Assembly (NCBI RefSeq): GCF_003626635.1
Contig: NZ_RAZT01000005.1
Coordinates: 248,001-312,000, forward strand
Length of the DNA: 64,000 nt
Source: Micromonospora musae
GTDB lineage: Bacteria > Actinomycetota > Actinomycetes > Mycobacteriales > Micromonosporaceae
Direction: 5' to 3'
Shown: one piece after another, positions 8,673 to 16,421 of the stretch
Layout of the letters: each line of letters opens with the position of its first letter
How positions within the stretch are numbered: position 1 is the stretch's first letter
The notes under the pieces: generated by a model
Told to the model about the DNA's origin: nothing
Database searches by the model: none
Seen by the model: only the letters and a program-made list of their open reading frames with translations
Position numbers and translations under genes: made by a program

Positions 8673-9335
8673 GTGACCCAGCACGACGAGATCACCACTG
8701 TCCGCGGTCCGGCCCGGATCGACGCCGACCTGCCGGCCGGGCCGGTCGCCTCCCTGCTCGTGCTCGGGCACGGCGCGGGGGGCGACGTCGACGCCCCGGA
8801 TCTGCTCGCGGTACGCGACGCCGTGCTTTCCGTCGGCGTCGGCGTCGTCCGGGTGACCCAGCCGTACCGGGTGGCCGGCCGACGTGCGCCCGCGCCCGCC
8901 GGGCACCTCGACGAGGCGTGGACTGCGGTGCTCGCCGTGGTACGCGAGTGGCACCCGGGCGTGCCCGTGCTCGTGGGCGGGCGTTCCAGCGGCGCGCGGG
9001 TGGCCTGCCGGACGGCCGGCGCGGTCGGCGCGGCGGGGATCGTGGCCCTGGCCTTTCCGCTGCACCCGCCGGGCCGGCCGGAGCGGTCCCGGGCGGCGGA
9101 GCTGCTCACCGGGCTGCCGACCCTGGTCGTGAACGGTGACCGGGACCCGTTCGGGGTGCCCGAGGCGAGCCCCGGCGTGACCGTGGTGACCCGGCCGGGT
9201 GAGGTGCACGACCTGCGGAAGGATCCGGCCGGCACGGCTGCGGTGGTGCGCGACTGGCTGCGCGGGCAGGGCTGGGCGGGCGACCGAGCGGCGGGTGTCC
9301 CGGCGGATTCGGTCGCGCGGTCGCGGTCGCGGTAG
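8673..9335 (+). CDS. small alpha/beta hydrolase (Tex30/KANL3-like)
   Basis: A 220-residue alpha/beta hydrolase of dienelactone-hydrolase-like type. GHGAGGDVDAPDL forms the oxyanion region near residue 33, GGRSSGARVA carries the nucleophilic Ser near 105, NGDRDPFG the acid and GEVHDLRKDP the His. The C-terminal ~15 residues are Arg/Ser rich and probably disordered. The GTG start follows the WhiB stop by 100 nt. The substrate is unknown. A strong hairpin lies downstream before the sigR promoter region. Confidence 0.82.
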   Translation: MTQHDEITTVRGPARIDADLPAGPVASLLVLGHGAGGDVDAPDLLAVRDAVLSVGVGVVRVTQPYRVAGRRAPAPAGHLDEAWTAVLAVVREWHPGVPVLVGGRSSGARVACRTAGAVGAAGIVALAFPLHPPGRPERSRAAELLTGLPTLVVNGDRDPFGVPEASPGVTVVTRPGEVHDLRKDPAGTAAVVRDWLRGQGWAGDRAAGVPADSVARSRSR

Positions 9336-9503
9336 GACGTCGGCGCGCGGATCGGGCCGGGCCGGGACCGGCTTCCCGGCGGCGGGTGATGCTCGGCGGA
9401 GTGGACTCCGCGTCCCGATCGAGCCGTTTCCGGCAGCCGAGGAGGGTCGTTGCATCGGATGGTGCCGAACGTCCGGTTCGGGCGGCGGAACCATCCTCCC
9501 AGG

Positions 9504-9554
9504 CCCTTCCTGGTCCCAGCGCCGGCCGCGCCGACGCCGGGACCAGGAAAGGGG
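9504..9554 (+). terminator. hairpin terminator after the hydrolase gene
   Basis: Left arm CCCTTCCTGGTCCC (9504-9517) pairs with GGGACCAGGAAAGGG (9539-9553, one bulge) around a GC-rich loop. There is no T-run, as is usual in this kind of genome. It separates the hydrolase from the sigR promoter. Confidence 0.6.
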
Positions 9555-9636
9555 GCGGGCGGCGAGCAAGTCGCGGTCTCGACCCTGCCGGGCGGCCCGA
9601 CTTCCCGGCACCCGAGTCGATCAAGGTGCGGCGCTC

Positions 9637-9662
9637 GGAATGCTCCACCCCACAGCCGTGTT
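9637..9662 (+). promoter_or_regulatory. SigR-type autoregulatory promoter
   Basis: GGAAT (9637-9641), exactly 18 bases, then GTT (9660-9662). This matches the published SigR/SigH consensus GGAAT-N18-GTT. Transcription would begin near 9670 and give a message carrying the GTG at 9705 with its strong ribosome binding site. A second, weaker TATCCT hexamer at 9865-9870 could drive a shorter constitutive transcript. Confidence 0.8.
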
Positions 9663-9704
9663 ACTACCCCCGGGACGACTTTTCTTCGCGGAGGGGGGAC
9701 CGGG

Positions 9705-10517
9705 GTGCCGATCGAGACACCGAGCCGGGAGCGGGACGACCGGGACGTGCGGCAGCTACGCCAGCTGCTCGCCGGGCCGGAGTGGCCCGCCACGTCGGGC
9801 GGAACGGCCGCGGTGAGCACGAGCACACCGGCCGGAAGTGAATCTGCGGGCAGGCCCGTGCGCGTATCCTCGGCGAGAAAGCATCCGACGCGAGGGGACG
9901 TGCGGTTGACGACCGAGAAGACGGACGAGCGCAGGGCCCGCTTCGAGCGGGACGCGATGCCATTCGTCGATCAGCTCTACGCTGCCGGGCTGCGGATGAC
10001 GCGTAACCCGGCGGACGCCGAGGACCTCGTCCAGGAGACCTACCTGAAGGCGTACGCCGCCTTCCACCAGTTCGAGCAGGGCACGAATCTCAAGGCCTGG
10101 CTCTACCGGATCCTGACCAACACCTACATCAACTCCTACCGGCGGCGGCAGCGCCAGCCGGTGCAGGCGCCGACCGACGAGATCACCGACTGGCAGCTCG
10201 CCGAGGCCGAGTCGCACACCTCGAGCGGGCTGCGTTCGGCCGAGACCGAGGCGCTGGACCGGCTGCCGGACAGCGACGTCAAGGAGGCCCTCCAGCAGCT
10301 GCCGGAGGAGTTCCGCCTCGCGGTCTACCTGACCGATGTCGAGGGCTTCTCCTACAAGGAGGTCGCCGACATCATGGGCACGCCGATCGGCACGGTGATG
10401 TCGCGTCTGCACCGTGGTCGCCGTAATCTGCGCAAGCTGCTGGAGCAGTACGCCAAGGAGCGGGGCTTCAGCGCCGCCACCAAGGGTTCGACCGCTCCCG
10501 CCGGCCGGGAGGTGTGA
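9705..10517 (+). other. predicted extended SigR isoform (alternative GTG start)
   Basis: The sigR frame is open without a stop back to a GTG at 9705, preceded by GGAGGGGGG with a 7-nt spacer. Starting there adds 67 residues, rich in Arg, Ser and Thr, before the canonical SigR start. This start lies about 35 nt downstream of the expected start point of the SigR-type promoter. In Streptomyces coelicolor an analogous thiol-stress-induced promoter makes a longer, unstable SigR form (SigR'). The parallel here is inferred from position and sequence only. Confidence 0.55.
9906..10517 (+). CDS. sigR: thiol-stress ECF sigma factor SigR/SigH
   Basis: About 203 residues with an ECF region 2 ([31 protein letters not shown], quoted in parts) and region 4 ([20 protein letters not shown], then [18 protein letters not shown]). 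Residues [20 protein letters not shown] are highly typical of SigR/SigH, which controls thioredoxin and other thiol-oxidative stress genes. The canonical start is set at TTG 9906, 8 nt after GAGGGG; the GTG at 9900 is too close to that site. rsrA begins 1 nt after the stop. The frame also has a plausible upstream start (see 9705). Confidence 0.93.
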   Translation: MTTEKTDERRARFERDAMPFVDQLYAAGLRMTRNPADAEDLVQETYLKAYAAFHQFEQGTNLKAWLYRILTNTYINSYRRRQRQPVQAPTDEITDWQLAEAESHTSSGLRSAETEALDRLPDSDVKEALQQLPEEFRLAVYLTDVEGFSYKEVADIMGTPIGTVMSRLHRGRRNLRKLLEQYAKERGFSAATKGSTAPAGREV

Positions 10518-10518
10518 C

Positions 10519-10806
10519 GTGAGCTGTGGAGAGCCGCACGAGACGGACTGCCGCGAGGTGCTCGCCGAGGTCTACCTCTACCTGGACCTGGAGTGCGCCG
10601 ACGACCGGCGCTCGCTGATCCGGCACCACCTCGACGACTGCGGGCCGTGCCTACGTGAGTACGGCATCGAGCAGGAGGTCAGGGCGCTGGTGGCGCGGTG
10701 CTGCGGTAACGAGACCGCGCCGGAGCAGCTGCGTGAGCGCCTGCGCGTCAAGCTCACCGAACTGGTCGTCTTCGAGAGCACCGAGTCGCGCGAACTGGCC
10801 GACTGA
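10519..10806 (+). CDS. rsrA: zinc-binding redox anti-sigma factor RsrA
   Basis: A 95-residue ZAS-domain anti-sigma factor that holds SigR until disulfide stress ejects zinc. In the numbering from the GTG start, Cys11, His37, Cys41 and Cys44 fall exactly where they do in S. coelicolor RsrA, in the motif HHLDDCGPC. Cys3 and the Cys61-Cys62 pair are also conserved. That match supports the GTG at 10519, one base after the sigR stop. Coupled expression with sigR is expected, and a 15-bp hairpin follows. Confidence 0.93.
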   Translation: MSCGEPHETDCREVLAEVYLYLDLECADDRRSLIRHHLDDCGPCLREYGIEQEVRALVARCCGNETAPEQLRERLRVKLTELVVFESTESRELAD

Positions 10807-10822
10807 GAACAGCACACGCAAC

Positions 10823-10855
10823 GGTGGCCCGGGTCGATCGTCGACCCGGGCCACC
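10823..10855. terminator. bidirectional hairpin between rsrA and bL37 genes
   Basis: Perfect 15-bp stem: GGTGGCCCGGGTCGA at 10823-10837 and its complement at 10841-10855, with a TCG loop. It lies between convergent genes. Confidence 0.7.
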
Positions 10856-10916
10856 GGCGTTCCCGGCCGGGGCCGGGGATGCTGACTGGTCGTCGGCGGG
10901 CTGGCCCGCCGCGAGG

Positions 10917-10991
10917 TCAGGAGTTGGGGCGCTTGCCGTGGTTGGCGCCGCTCTTCTTACGGGCCTTCTTCTTGCGAGCCTTCTTCGCCAT
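10917..10991 (-). CDS. ribosomal protein bL37 (24 residues)
   Basis: A 24-residue, very basic protein beginning MAKKARKKKARKK and ending ANHGKRPNS. Length and the C-terminal ANHGKRPN motif match the small actinobacterial large-subunit protein bL37 found in mycobacterial ribosome structures. A near-perfect Shine-Dalgarno AAAGGAGGTCACC precedes the ATG. It is too short for routine gene calling but has the best ribosome binding site in the window. It converges on rsrA across a hairpin. Confidence 0.88.
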   Translation of the reverse strand: MAKKARKKKARKKSGANHGKRPNS

Positions 10992-11237
10992 GGTGACCTC
11001 CTTTGATGGTCGGATCCGGTTTGACGACCTCGGCGCCGGTGCACCGACCGGTCGCCCGGCACCGGGTCCGACCCGCTGATGCTAGTGCGGGCCGCGTGGC
11101 CCGCGCCCCGCCGGGGCGTCGGCCACGCCGGTCGGCCGGCCGGGCCGGGTCGAGGTGGGTGCCCGCCAGCGCCGGCCGCACACCTGCCGCCGCATGATTG
11201 GATACGTCGGCAGGCAACCAGGAGAGGGAGGGCGAAG

Positions 11238-11453
11238 ATGGCCGAGGAGATTCGCGCCGAGATGGTGGCGAACGTCTGGAAGGTCGTCGCGTCGCAGGGT
11301 GACTCGGTGTCCGAGGGGGACACGCTGGTGATCCTCGAGTCGATGAAGATGGAGATCCCGGTCGTCGCAGAGTCCGACGGGATCCTGCAGCAGCTCGCGG
11401 TCAACGAGGGCGACGTGGTGCAGGACGGCGACCTGATCGCCGTGATCGCTTGA
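11238..11453 (+). CDS. stand-alone biotinyl/lipoyl domain protein (TB7.3-like)
   Basis: A 71-residue single biotinyl domain. The attachment motif ESMKMEIPV holds the lysine expected to carry biotin (about residue 37), flanked by GDSVSEGDTLVIL and NEGDVVQDGDLIAVI. Length and sequence match M. tuberculosis TB7.3 (Rv3221c), which also lies near sigH-rshA. No carboxylase subunit is encoded nearby, so the partner enzyme is elsewhere or the domain has another role. The start has GGAGAGGGAGG upstream. The stop overlaps the TTG start of the GNAT gene. Confidence 0.9.
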   Translation: MAEEIRAEMVANVWKVVASQGDSVSEGDTLVILESMKMEIPVVAESDGILQQLAVNEGDVVQDGDLIAVIA

Positions 11454-11956
11454 CGGGGCTGCTCGTCCGGCCGGCCACGCCGGCCGACTTTCCCGCGATC
11501 GCCCGGCTCACGGTGGCCGCGTACGAGGCGGACGGGCAGCTCAAGGGGGAGAACGGCTACGGCGCGGTGCTGGCCGACGTGCCGGCCCGGGCGGAGCACG
11601 GCACGGTGCTGGTCGCCGAGGACGCGGCGGGCCGGCTGCTCGGTTCGGTCACCTTCGTGCTGCCCGGCTCCCGGTACGCCGAGCTCTGCGGCCCGGGTGA
11701 GGCGGAGTTCCGGATGCTGGCCGTCGACCCCGCCGCGCAGGGGCTCGGTGCCGGGGTGGCGCTGGCCCGCGCGTGCGTCGACCGTGCCGGCGAACTCGGC
11801 TGCTCGGCCGTGGTGATCTGCATACGCGACGGGATGGCCGAGCAGGCGCGGCGTCTCTACGACCGGCTCGGTTTCGTCCGGGTCCGGGAGAAGGACTGGT
11901 CGCCGCTGCCGGGGGTAGAGCTGCTGGCCCTTCGTCTCGAGCTGCCTCGGACCTGA
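11450..11956 (+). CDS. GNAT-family N-acetyltransferase
   Basis: A 168-residue GNAT protein with the acetyl-CoA pyrophosphate loop in MLAVDPAAQGLGAGVALARA (the Q/R-x-x-G-x-G/A motif) and YDRLGFVRVREKDW near the end. The TTG start overlaps the upstream stop as TTGA, so translation is coupled to the biotinyl protein. The acceptor is unknown; protein or small-molecule amines are both possible. Confidence 0.85.
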   Translation: MTGLLVRPATPADFPAIARLTVAAYEADGQLKGENGYGAVLADVPARAEHGTVLVAEDAAGRLLGSVTFVLPGSRYAELCGPGEAEFRMLAVDPAAQGLGAGVALARACVDRAGELGCSAVVICIRDGMAEQARRLYDRLGFVRVREKDWSPLPGVELLALRLELPRT

Positions 11957-12085
11957 CGCACGGCGCCGGGATCCTTGTGTGTCGGGGCCTCCGCGCGATC
12001 GGACACCCCGACATGCACGGAATCCGGGTCGACCAACCCGCAATCGGCCGCGCCGGGCCGCCGGGCCCGGCCGTTGCGCCGGTGG

Positions 12086-12673
12086 CTAGGCCTTGCCGGT
12101 CTCCGGTTGGCCGATCCGGGCGAGCAGCTCGTCGGCCACCTCAAGGGCGATCTTCCGGCGTTCCGCGTCGGTGATGTGCGGCGTGCGCACGGCGAACCAG
12201 CTGCTGTGCACGGCGAAGAGCGAGAGCGCGGCGCGTAGCTGCGCCGCCGGGGAGTCGTCACCGCGGCAGAGGGCGCTGGCCAGCTGCATCATCCGGCCAC
12301 GCATCTGCTGGCCGGCGGCGAGGCTCTTGAGCACCGTCTGGTTCTGCTCGAAGAAGCGCATCACCGACGGGTGGTCGTCGGTGAACATGGCGTCGGCGTA
12401 CCGGGCGATCAGCTCCCGCCGGGTGTCCCGGTCGGGCGGCTGCGCCTCCGCCCAGGCGACGAGCGAGTCGATCTGCTCCAGCCGGTCCTCCACGAAGCTG
12501 GAGACGATCTCGTCCTTGCTCTTGAAGTGGTAGTAGAGGGCGGCCTTCGTCACATTGAGCCGCTCGGCGATCTCCCGTAGCGAGGTCTTCTCGTACCCCT
12601 GCTCGGTGAAGAGTTCCAGCGCCACGGCCTTGATCCGGTTCCGCGTGCCGCTCGTGCTCTCCCGCACTCTCAC
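12086..12673 (-). CDS. TetR-family repressor
   Basis: A 195-residue regulator. The N-terminal helix-turn-helix is typical: RNRIKAVALELFTEQGYEKT followed by SLREIAERLNVTKAALYYHF and KSKDEIVSSF. The C-terminal ligand domain is not recognisable. It is divergent from the MFS efflux gene with a 110-nt spacer containing three copies of a GTAAGTT element, the likely operator. By analogy with other TetR/MFS pairs it probably represses the pump until a drug-like ligand binds. Confidence 0.92.
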   Translation of the reverse strand: MRVRESTSGTRNRIKAVALELFTEQGYEKTSLREIAERLNVTKAALYYHFKSKDEIVSSFVEDRLEQIDSLVAWAEAQPPDRDTRRELIARYADAMFTDDHPSVMRFFEQNQTVLKSLAAGQQMRGRMMQLASALCRGDDSPAAQLRAALSLFAVHSSWFAVRTPHITDAERRKIALEVADELLARIGQPETGKA

Positions 12674-12705
12674 CCACCCAATTCACTTGACCCTGGTCCG
12701 CCACC

Positions 12706-12753
12706 AACTTACCGTGCGGCTAGTAAGTTAACTAGCCGGCCGGCAAGTAAGTT
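12706..12753. promoter_or_regulatory. candidate TetR operator cluster
   Basis: AACTTAC (12706-12712) and GTAAGTT (12723-12729) form an inverted repeat with 10 bases between arms. AGTAAGTT recurs 24 bp later at 12746-12753, and the middle copy lies in an AGTTAACT palindrome. The cluster lies in the divergent tetR/MFS spacer. Confidence 0.55.
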
Positions 12754-12783
12754 GGCCGTACACGCTTCCGGGGGAGCTTACCG

Positions 12784-14349
12784 ATGAGTCAGCCAAGCCA
12801 GGCCGCCGTGCGACCCAACGTACGGGTCGTGCTCTTCGGCCTGATGATCGCGATGATGCTCGCGATGCTCGACAACATGATCGTCAGCACCGCGCTGCCG
12901 AGGATCGTCAACGAGTTCGGCGGCCTGGACCACTTCACCTGGGTGGTCACCGCGTACGTCCTGGGCACCACCGTCTCCACGCCGATCTGGGGCAAGCTCG
13001 GCGACCTCTACGGGCGCAAGTCGGTCTTCCTCACCTCGGTCGCGATCTTCCTGGTGGGCTCGGCGCTCTGCGGCATGGCCGGCTCCGGCCTCCTCGGCGG
13101 GCCCGCCGACGGCATGATGCAGCTCATCGCCTTCCGGGCGGTCCAGGGACTCGGCGCGGGCGGCCTGATGGTCGGCGTCATGGCGATCATCGGTGACCTC
13201 GTCCCGCCCCGGGAACGGGGGCGCTACCAGGGCATGATCGCCGGCATCATGGCGATCGCCATGGTCGCCGGCCCGCTGGTCGGGGGCTTCATCACCGACC
13301 ACCTCTCCTGGCGCTGGGCGTTCTACGTCAACCTGCCGCTCGGCGGCGTCGCGCTGGCGCTGCTGATCACGACGATGCACCTGCCGAAGTACCGCACCGA
13401 GCACCGGATCGACTGGCTCGGCGCGGGACTGCTCTCCGTCGGCATCACCTCGATCGTGCTGATCACCACCTGGGGCGGCAACGAGTACGACTGGGGCTCC
13501 GGGCAGATCCTCGGCCTGGTCGCGCTCGCCGTGGTGTCGCTGATCGCCTTCGGCTTCGTCGAGCGGCGGGCGCCCGAACCGATCCTGCCGTTGGCCCTCT
13601 TCGCCAACCGCAACTTCGCGCTGATCTCGGTGATCGGTTTCCTGCTCGGGTTCGCGATGTTCGGCGCCATGAACTTCCTGCCGCTGTACCAGCAGACCGT
13701 GCAGGGCGCCTCGGCCACGAACAGCGGCCTGCTGCTGCTCCCGCTGATGTTCGGCATGCTGGTGGTCTCGCTGCTCGTCGGTCGGGCGATCACCCGGACC
13801 GGCCGCTACCGCGCGTACCCGATCATCGGCGGCGTGGCGATGATCGCCGGCATGGGCCTGCTGACCATGCTGGACGTCGGCACCAGCAAGCTGGAGTCCT
13901 CGCTCTTCATGGTCGTGCTCGGCGCCGGCATGGGCTTCCTCATGCAGACCTCGATGCTCATCGCGCAGAACAGCGTGGCCCAGAAGGACCTCGGCGCGGC
14001 GAGTGGCGCGGCCACCTTCTTCCGGTCGATCGGCGGCTCGTTCGGCATCTCGCTCTTCGGCGCGATCTTCGCCAACCGGCTCGCCGACTCGGCCGCGGGC
14101 GGAGCGTTCGGCGGCGGTGAGGGCGGCGGGATGGATCTGGAGCAGCTCAAGGAGTTGCCCGCCCAGGTCCGCGAGACGGTGCTCGCCGGCCTCGCCGACG
14201 CGGTCTCGCACGTGTTCCTGTGGGCGGTGCTCTTCACCGTCGCCATTCCGGTGCTCGCCTGGTTCATCAAGGAGATCCCGCTGCGTACGGCGAACGAGAC
14301 GCCGGCGCCGGCCACCGGTGAGGAGAGCGAACCGGCTCCCGTCGCCTGA
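12784..14349 (+). CDS. DHA2-type MFS multidrug exporter
   Basis: A 521-residue membrane protein with about 14 transmembrane segments, as in the EmrB/QacA (DHA2) group of drug/proton antiporters. Motif A is GKLGDLYGRKSVF near residue 80 and the motif C region is near IAMVAGPLVGGFI. The C-terminal tail is soluble and acidic. GGGGGAG precedes the ATG. Its divergent TetR neighbour suggests drug-inducible control. The substrate is unknown. Confidence 0.9.
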   Translation: MSQPSQAAVRPNVRVVLFGLMIAMMLAMLDNMIVSTALPRIVNEFGGLDHFTWVVTAYVLGTTVSTPIWGKLGDLYGRKSVFLTSVAIFLVGSALCGMAGSGLLGGPADGMMQLIAFRAVQGLGAGGLMVGVMAIIGDLVPPRERGRYQGMIAGIMAIAMVAGPLVGGFITDHLSWRWAFYVNLPLGGVALALLITTMHLPKYRTEHRIDWLGAGLLSVGITSIVLITTWGGNEYDWGSGQILGLVALAVVSLIAFGFVERRAPEPILPLALFANRNFALISVIGFLLGFAMFGAMNFLPLYQQTVQGASATNSGLLLLPLMFGMLVVSLLVGRAITRTGRYRAYPIIGGVAMIAGMGLLTMLDVGTSKLESSLFMVVLGAGMGFLMQTSMLIAQNSVAQKDLGAASGAATFFRSIGGSFGISLFGAIFANRLADSAAGGAFGGGEGGGMDLEQLKELPAQVRETVLAGLADAVSHVFLWAVLFTVAIPVLAWFIKEIPLRTANETPAPATGEESEPAPVA

Positions 14350-14363
14350 CCCCCACCTCGCGG

Positions 14364-14420
14364 TGATCATGAGGTTGTCGCCACCCACGTCGGCGTGTCA
14401 CGGCGACAACCTCATGATCA
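14364..14420. terminator. long perfect palindrome between convergent genes
   Basis: A 19-bp perfect stem, TGATCATGAGGTTGTCGCC at 14364-14382 and its complement at 14402-14420, with a 19-nt loop. It ends 18 nt before the TPR gene stop on the other strand. A related palindrome with TGATCA ends lies at 63.3 kb. Probably a bidirectional terminator. Confidence 0.65.
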
Positions 14421-14438
14421 GCCGTGGTGGGGGCGGGG

Positions 14439-16253
14439 TCAGGGACGGCGGAGCGGGGCCGTGAGGCGTCGCCAGAGGCGGGTCAGCGGGTTGCGGGGTC
14501 GCGGCACCGGGACGGCCGTGGCGATCAGTGCGGCAGCGAGCTCGCGGGTCTCGGTTTCCAGCGCCGGCGCGGCCAGCGCCAGGTGGGCCAGCGACGTGGC
14601 GATGGGCACCGGGCGGGTCCGGGCCGCGGCCGCCGCGTCGGCGATCCGCCCGGCGACCACCCCGGCCACGTCGGGGCGTACGGCCGGGTCGACCCAGGCC
14701 GCGGTGACCAGGGCGAAGAGCGCCGCTTCCGTGACCCAGTCCTCCACGCCCCAGACCAGGTCGAGCAGCACCCGGCGGCGAGTGGAGCCGTCCCACGGCT
14801 CGTCGGTGCGATGGTGCAGCAGCCCGAGGCAGGCCCAGACCTGCACGCAGCGCACCCAGAGCGTCGGGTCCTGCGCGGCCAGCACTCGGCCGACCGCGGT
14901 GGCCGGTGGCTCGGGCGGGTGCACCAGCAGCCCGACCAGGTCCGTCAGCTCCAGCGTGGCGAGCCCCACCGCCGCGTCGTACGCGGCCGGCGGGTGCGGC
15001 CACGCCGGGTGCGCGAGCTGGCGGAGCCGGTCGGCGGCGGCCACCGAGGGCGTCGGCACCGCGGGTACCGGGACGCCGTCGTCGTAGCGCCAGAGCCGCT
15101 GGGCGTCGGCGCGCCGGGGCTCGCGAGCCTCCGGTGAGCCGTCGCCGTCCACCTCGACCCGCAGCCCCGCCCCCGTGATCGTCCGCAGCGCGCTCGGTGC
15201 GGGCGGGGTCGGCAGCCGTACGGTGGCCGCCCGGTCGCCCTCCGCGGCCACCCGGCGCAGCGCCTCGGCCACCGGCCCACCGGCCGGCGTCAGCTGCCCG
15301 AGCCACGGGCGGCCCCGGCAGCACTCGGCCAGGTCGCCGTGTTCGTGCGTGTCGTCGGGGTGGTCCCGGATGAAGTCGGCGAGCGCGACCAGGTGTGCCA
15401 CGTCTCCGTCGCGCAGGTAGCGCAGCCGATGCGCGGTGTGCACCGCGCAGTCGAAGGTCGGGTCCCGGCCCAGCGCCCGGTCGATCCAGTCCAGCGCCTC
15501 GTCGAGCCGACCGTTGTCGGCCAGGGTGCCGGCGATGTCGGCGTAGACGGCGAGGTCGTCGGGGTCGTGCTCGATCGCCCGGCCGAGCGCCGCGAGCGCC
15601 TCCCGGGTCCGGCCGGCGCTGCGGTACGCGTAGCCGAGCCAGACCTCGCCGAGCTTCGTCGGTTCGGCGCGTACGCCCCGAGCGGCCCAGTCGATCGCGA
15701 GGGCGACCTCGCCGAGTCGCCGGGCCAGCGCGGACGCCGCGCCGAGCAGCAGCGCGTGCTCGGGGTGGGCGGTGACCGCGTTGCGGGCCAGGGTGAGGTA
15801 CGCGGCCAGCGCCGGCCGCCCGGCGCGCGGCACCGGGTCGGGAACGGCCGCGCAGACCTGCATGAGGATCCGCGCGACGTGCTCCGGCGTGACCCGTTGG
15901 GTCAGCTCCGGCGCGATCACCCACGGCACCCCGGCCCAGTCCGTCTGCGGGGCGTAGCCGGTCGCCGCAGCGAGCAGGTCCAGTCCGTCCTCGGGTTTCC
16001 CGGCCGCCGCGAGCAGGTGGGCGCGTGCGACCGCGGCGCCGACGTAGGTGTGCTGGTCGAGCGGGAAGAGGTCCACCCCGCCGCCGCTGATCGCGGCGAG
16101 CCGGGCCAGCGTCTCGTGAGCCTCGGGCAGGGTCGGCGCCTGCGCCAGCGCGCCGGCCACGTGTCCCGCCGCGTGCTGCAGGTCGCCCTCCGTCAAGGCC
16201 AGCCGGGCCAGGGCGAGCTCCTCCGCGGCGGAGAGCGCGGCGTCGTCGGGCAC
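14439..16253 (-). CDS. tetratricopeptide-repeat protein
   Basis: A 604-residue soluble protein. The N-terminal half holds TPR-like helical repeats, for example ELALARLALTEGDLQHAAGH, then AIDWAARGVRAEPTKLGEVW and YRSAGRTREALAALGRAIEH. The C-terminal half is rich in Ala/Leu helices with no family I recognise. TPR proteins usually act as scaffolds. The GTG start has AAAGGA upstream. It is divergent from the SIS gene; no partner is evident nearby. Confidence 0.8.
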   Translation of the reverse strand: MPDDAALSAAEELALARLALTEGDLQHAAGHVAGALAQAPTLPEAHETLARLAAISGGGVDLFPLDQHTYVGAAVARAHLLAAAGKPEDGLDLLAAATGYAPQTDWAGVPWVIAPELTQRVTPEHVARILMQVCAAVPDPVPRAGRPALAAYLTLARNAVTAHPEHALLLGAASALARRLGEVALAIDWAARGVRAEPTKLGEVWLGYAYRSAGRTREALAALGRAIEHDPDDLAVYADIAGTLADNGRLDEALDWIDRALGRDPTFDCAVHTAHRLRYLRDGDVAHLVALADFIRDHPDDTHEHGDLAECCRGRPWLGQLTPAGGPVAEALRRVAAEGDRAATVRLPTPPAPSALRTITGAGLRVEVDGDGSPEAREPRRADAQRLWRYDDGVPVPAVPTPSVAAADRLRQLAHPAWPHPPAAYDAAVGLATLELTDLVGLLVHPPEPPATAVGRVLAAQDPTLWVRCVQVWACLGLLHHRTDEPWDGSTRRRVLLDLVWGVEDWVTEAALFALVTAAWVDPAVRPDVAGVVAGRIADAAAAARTRPVPIATSLAHLALAAPALETETRELAAALIATAVPVPRPRNPLTRLWRRLTAPLRRP

Positions 16254-16350
16254 GTCGTCCTTTCGTCGTCCGGTGGCGGAATCGAGCCGGGACAGCCTAG
16301 GTGATGTTGAGCCGCCATGGTGATCGGCTGCGCACTACTGCGCGTTCGAT

Positions 16351-16384
16351 TGCTCAGGCCAGATCAAAGATGCAAGACTGAGCA
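16351..16384. promoter_or_regulatory. inverted repeat upstream of the SIS gene
   Basis: TGCTCA (16351-16356) and TGAGCA (16379-16384) are separated by 22 bases containing AGATCAAAGATGCAAGACTG. It lies 38-71 nt before the start of the SIS-domain gene and may be a repressor site; the regulator is unknown. Confidence 0.4.
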
Positions 16385-16421
16385 GGAAACGCGCGGCAAC
16401 CGCGCAGTGGGAGGAGTTTCC

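Noticed and set aside
7184..9826. Long minus-strand open frame across the SRAP, WhiB and hydrolase genes
   Set aside because: A GC-rich shadow frame; translated product is Arg/Pro/Ser-rich and lacks domains, while the plus strand holds recognised genes.
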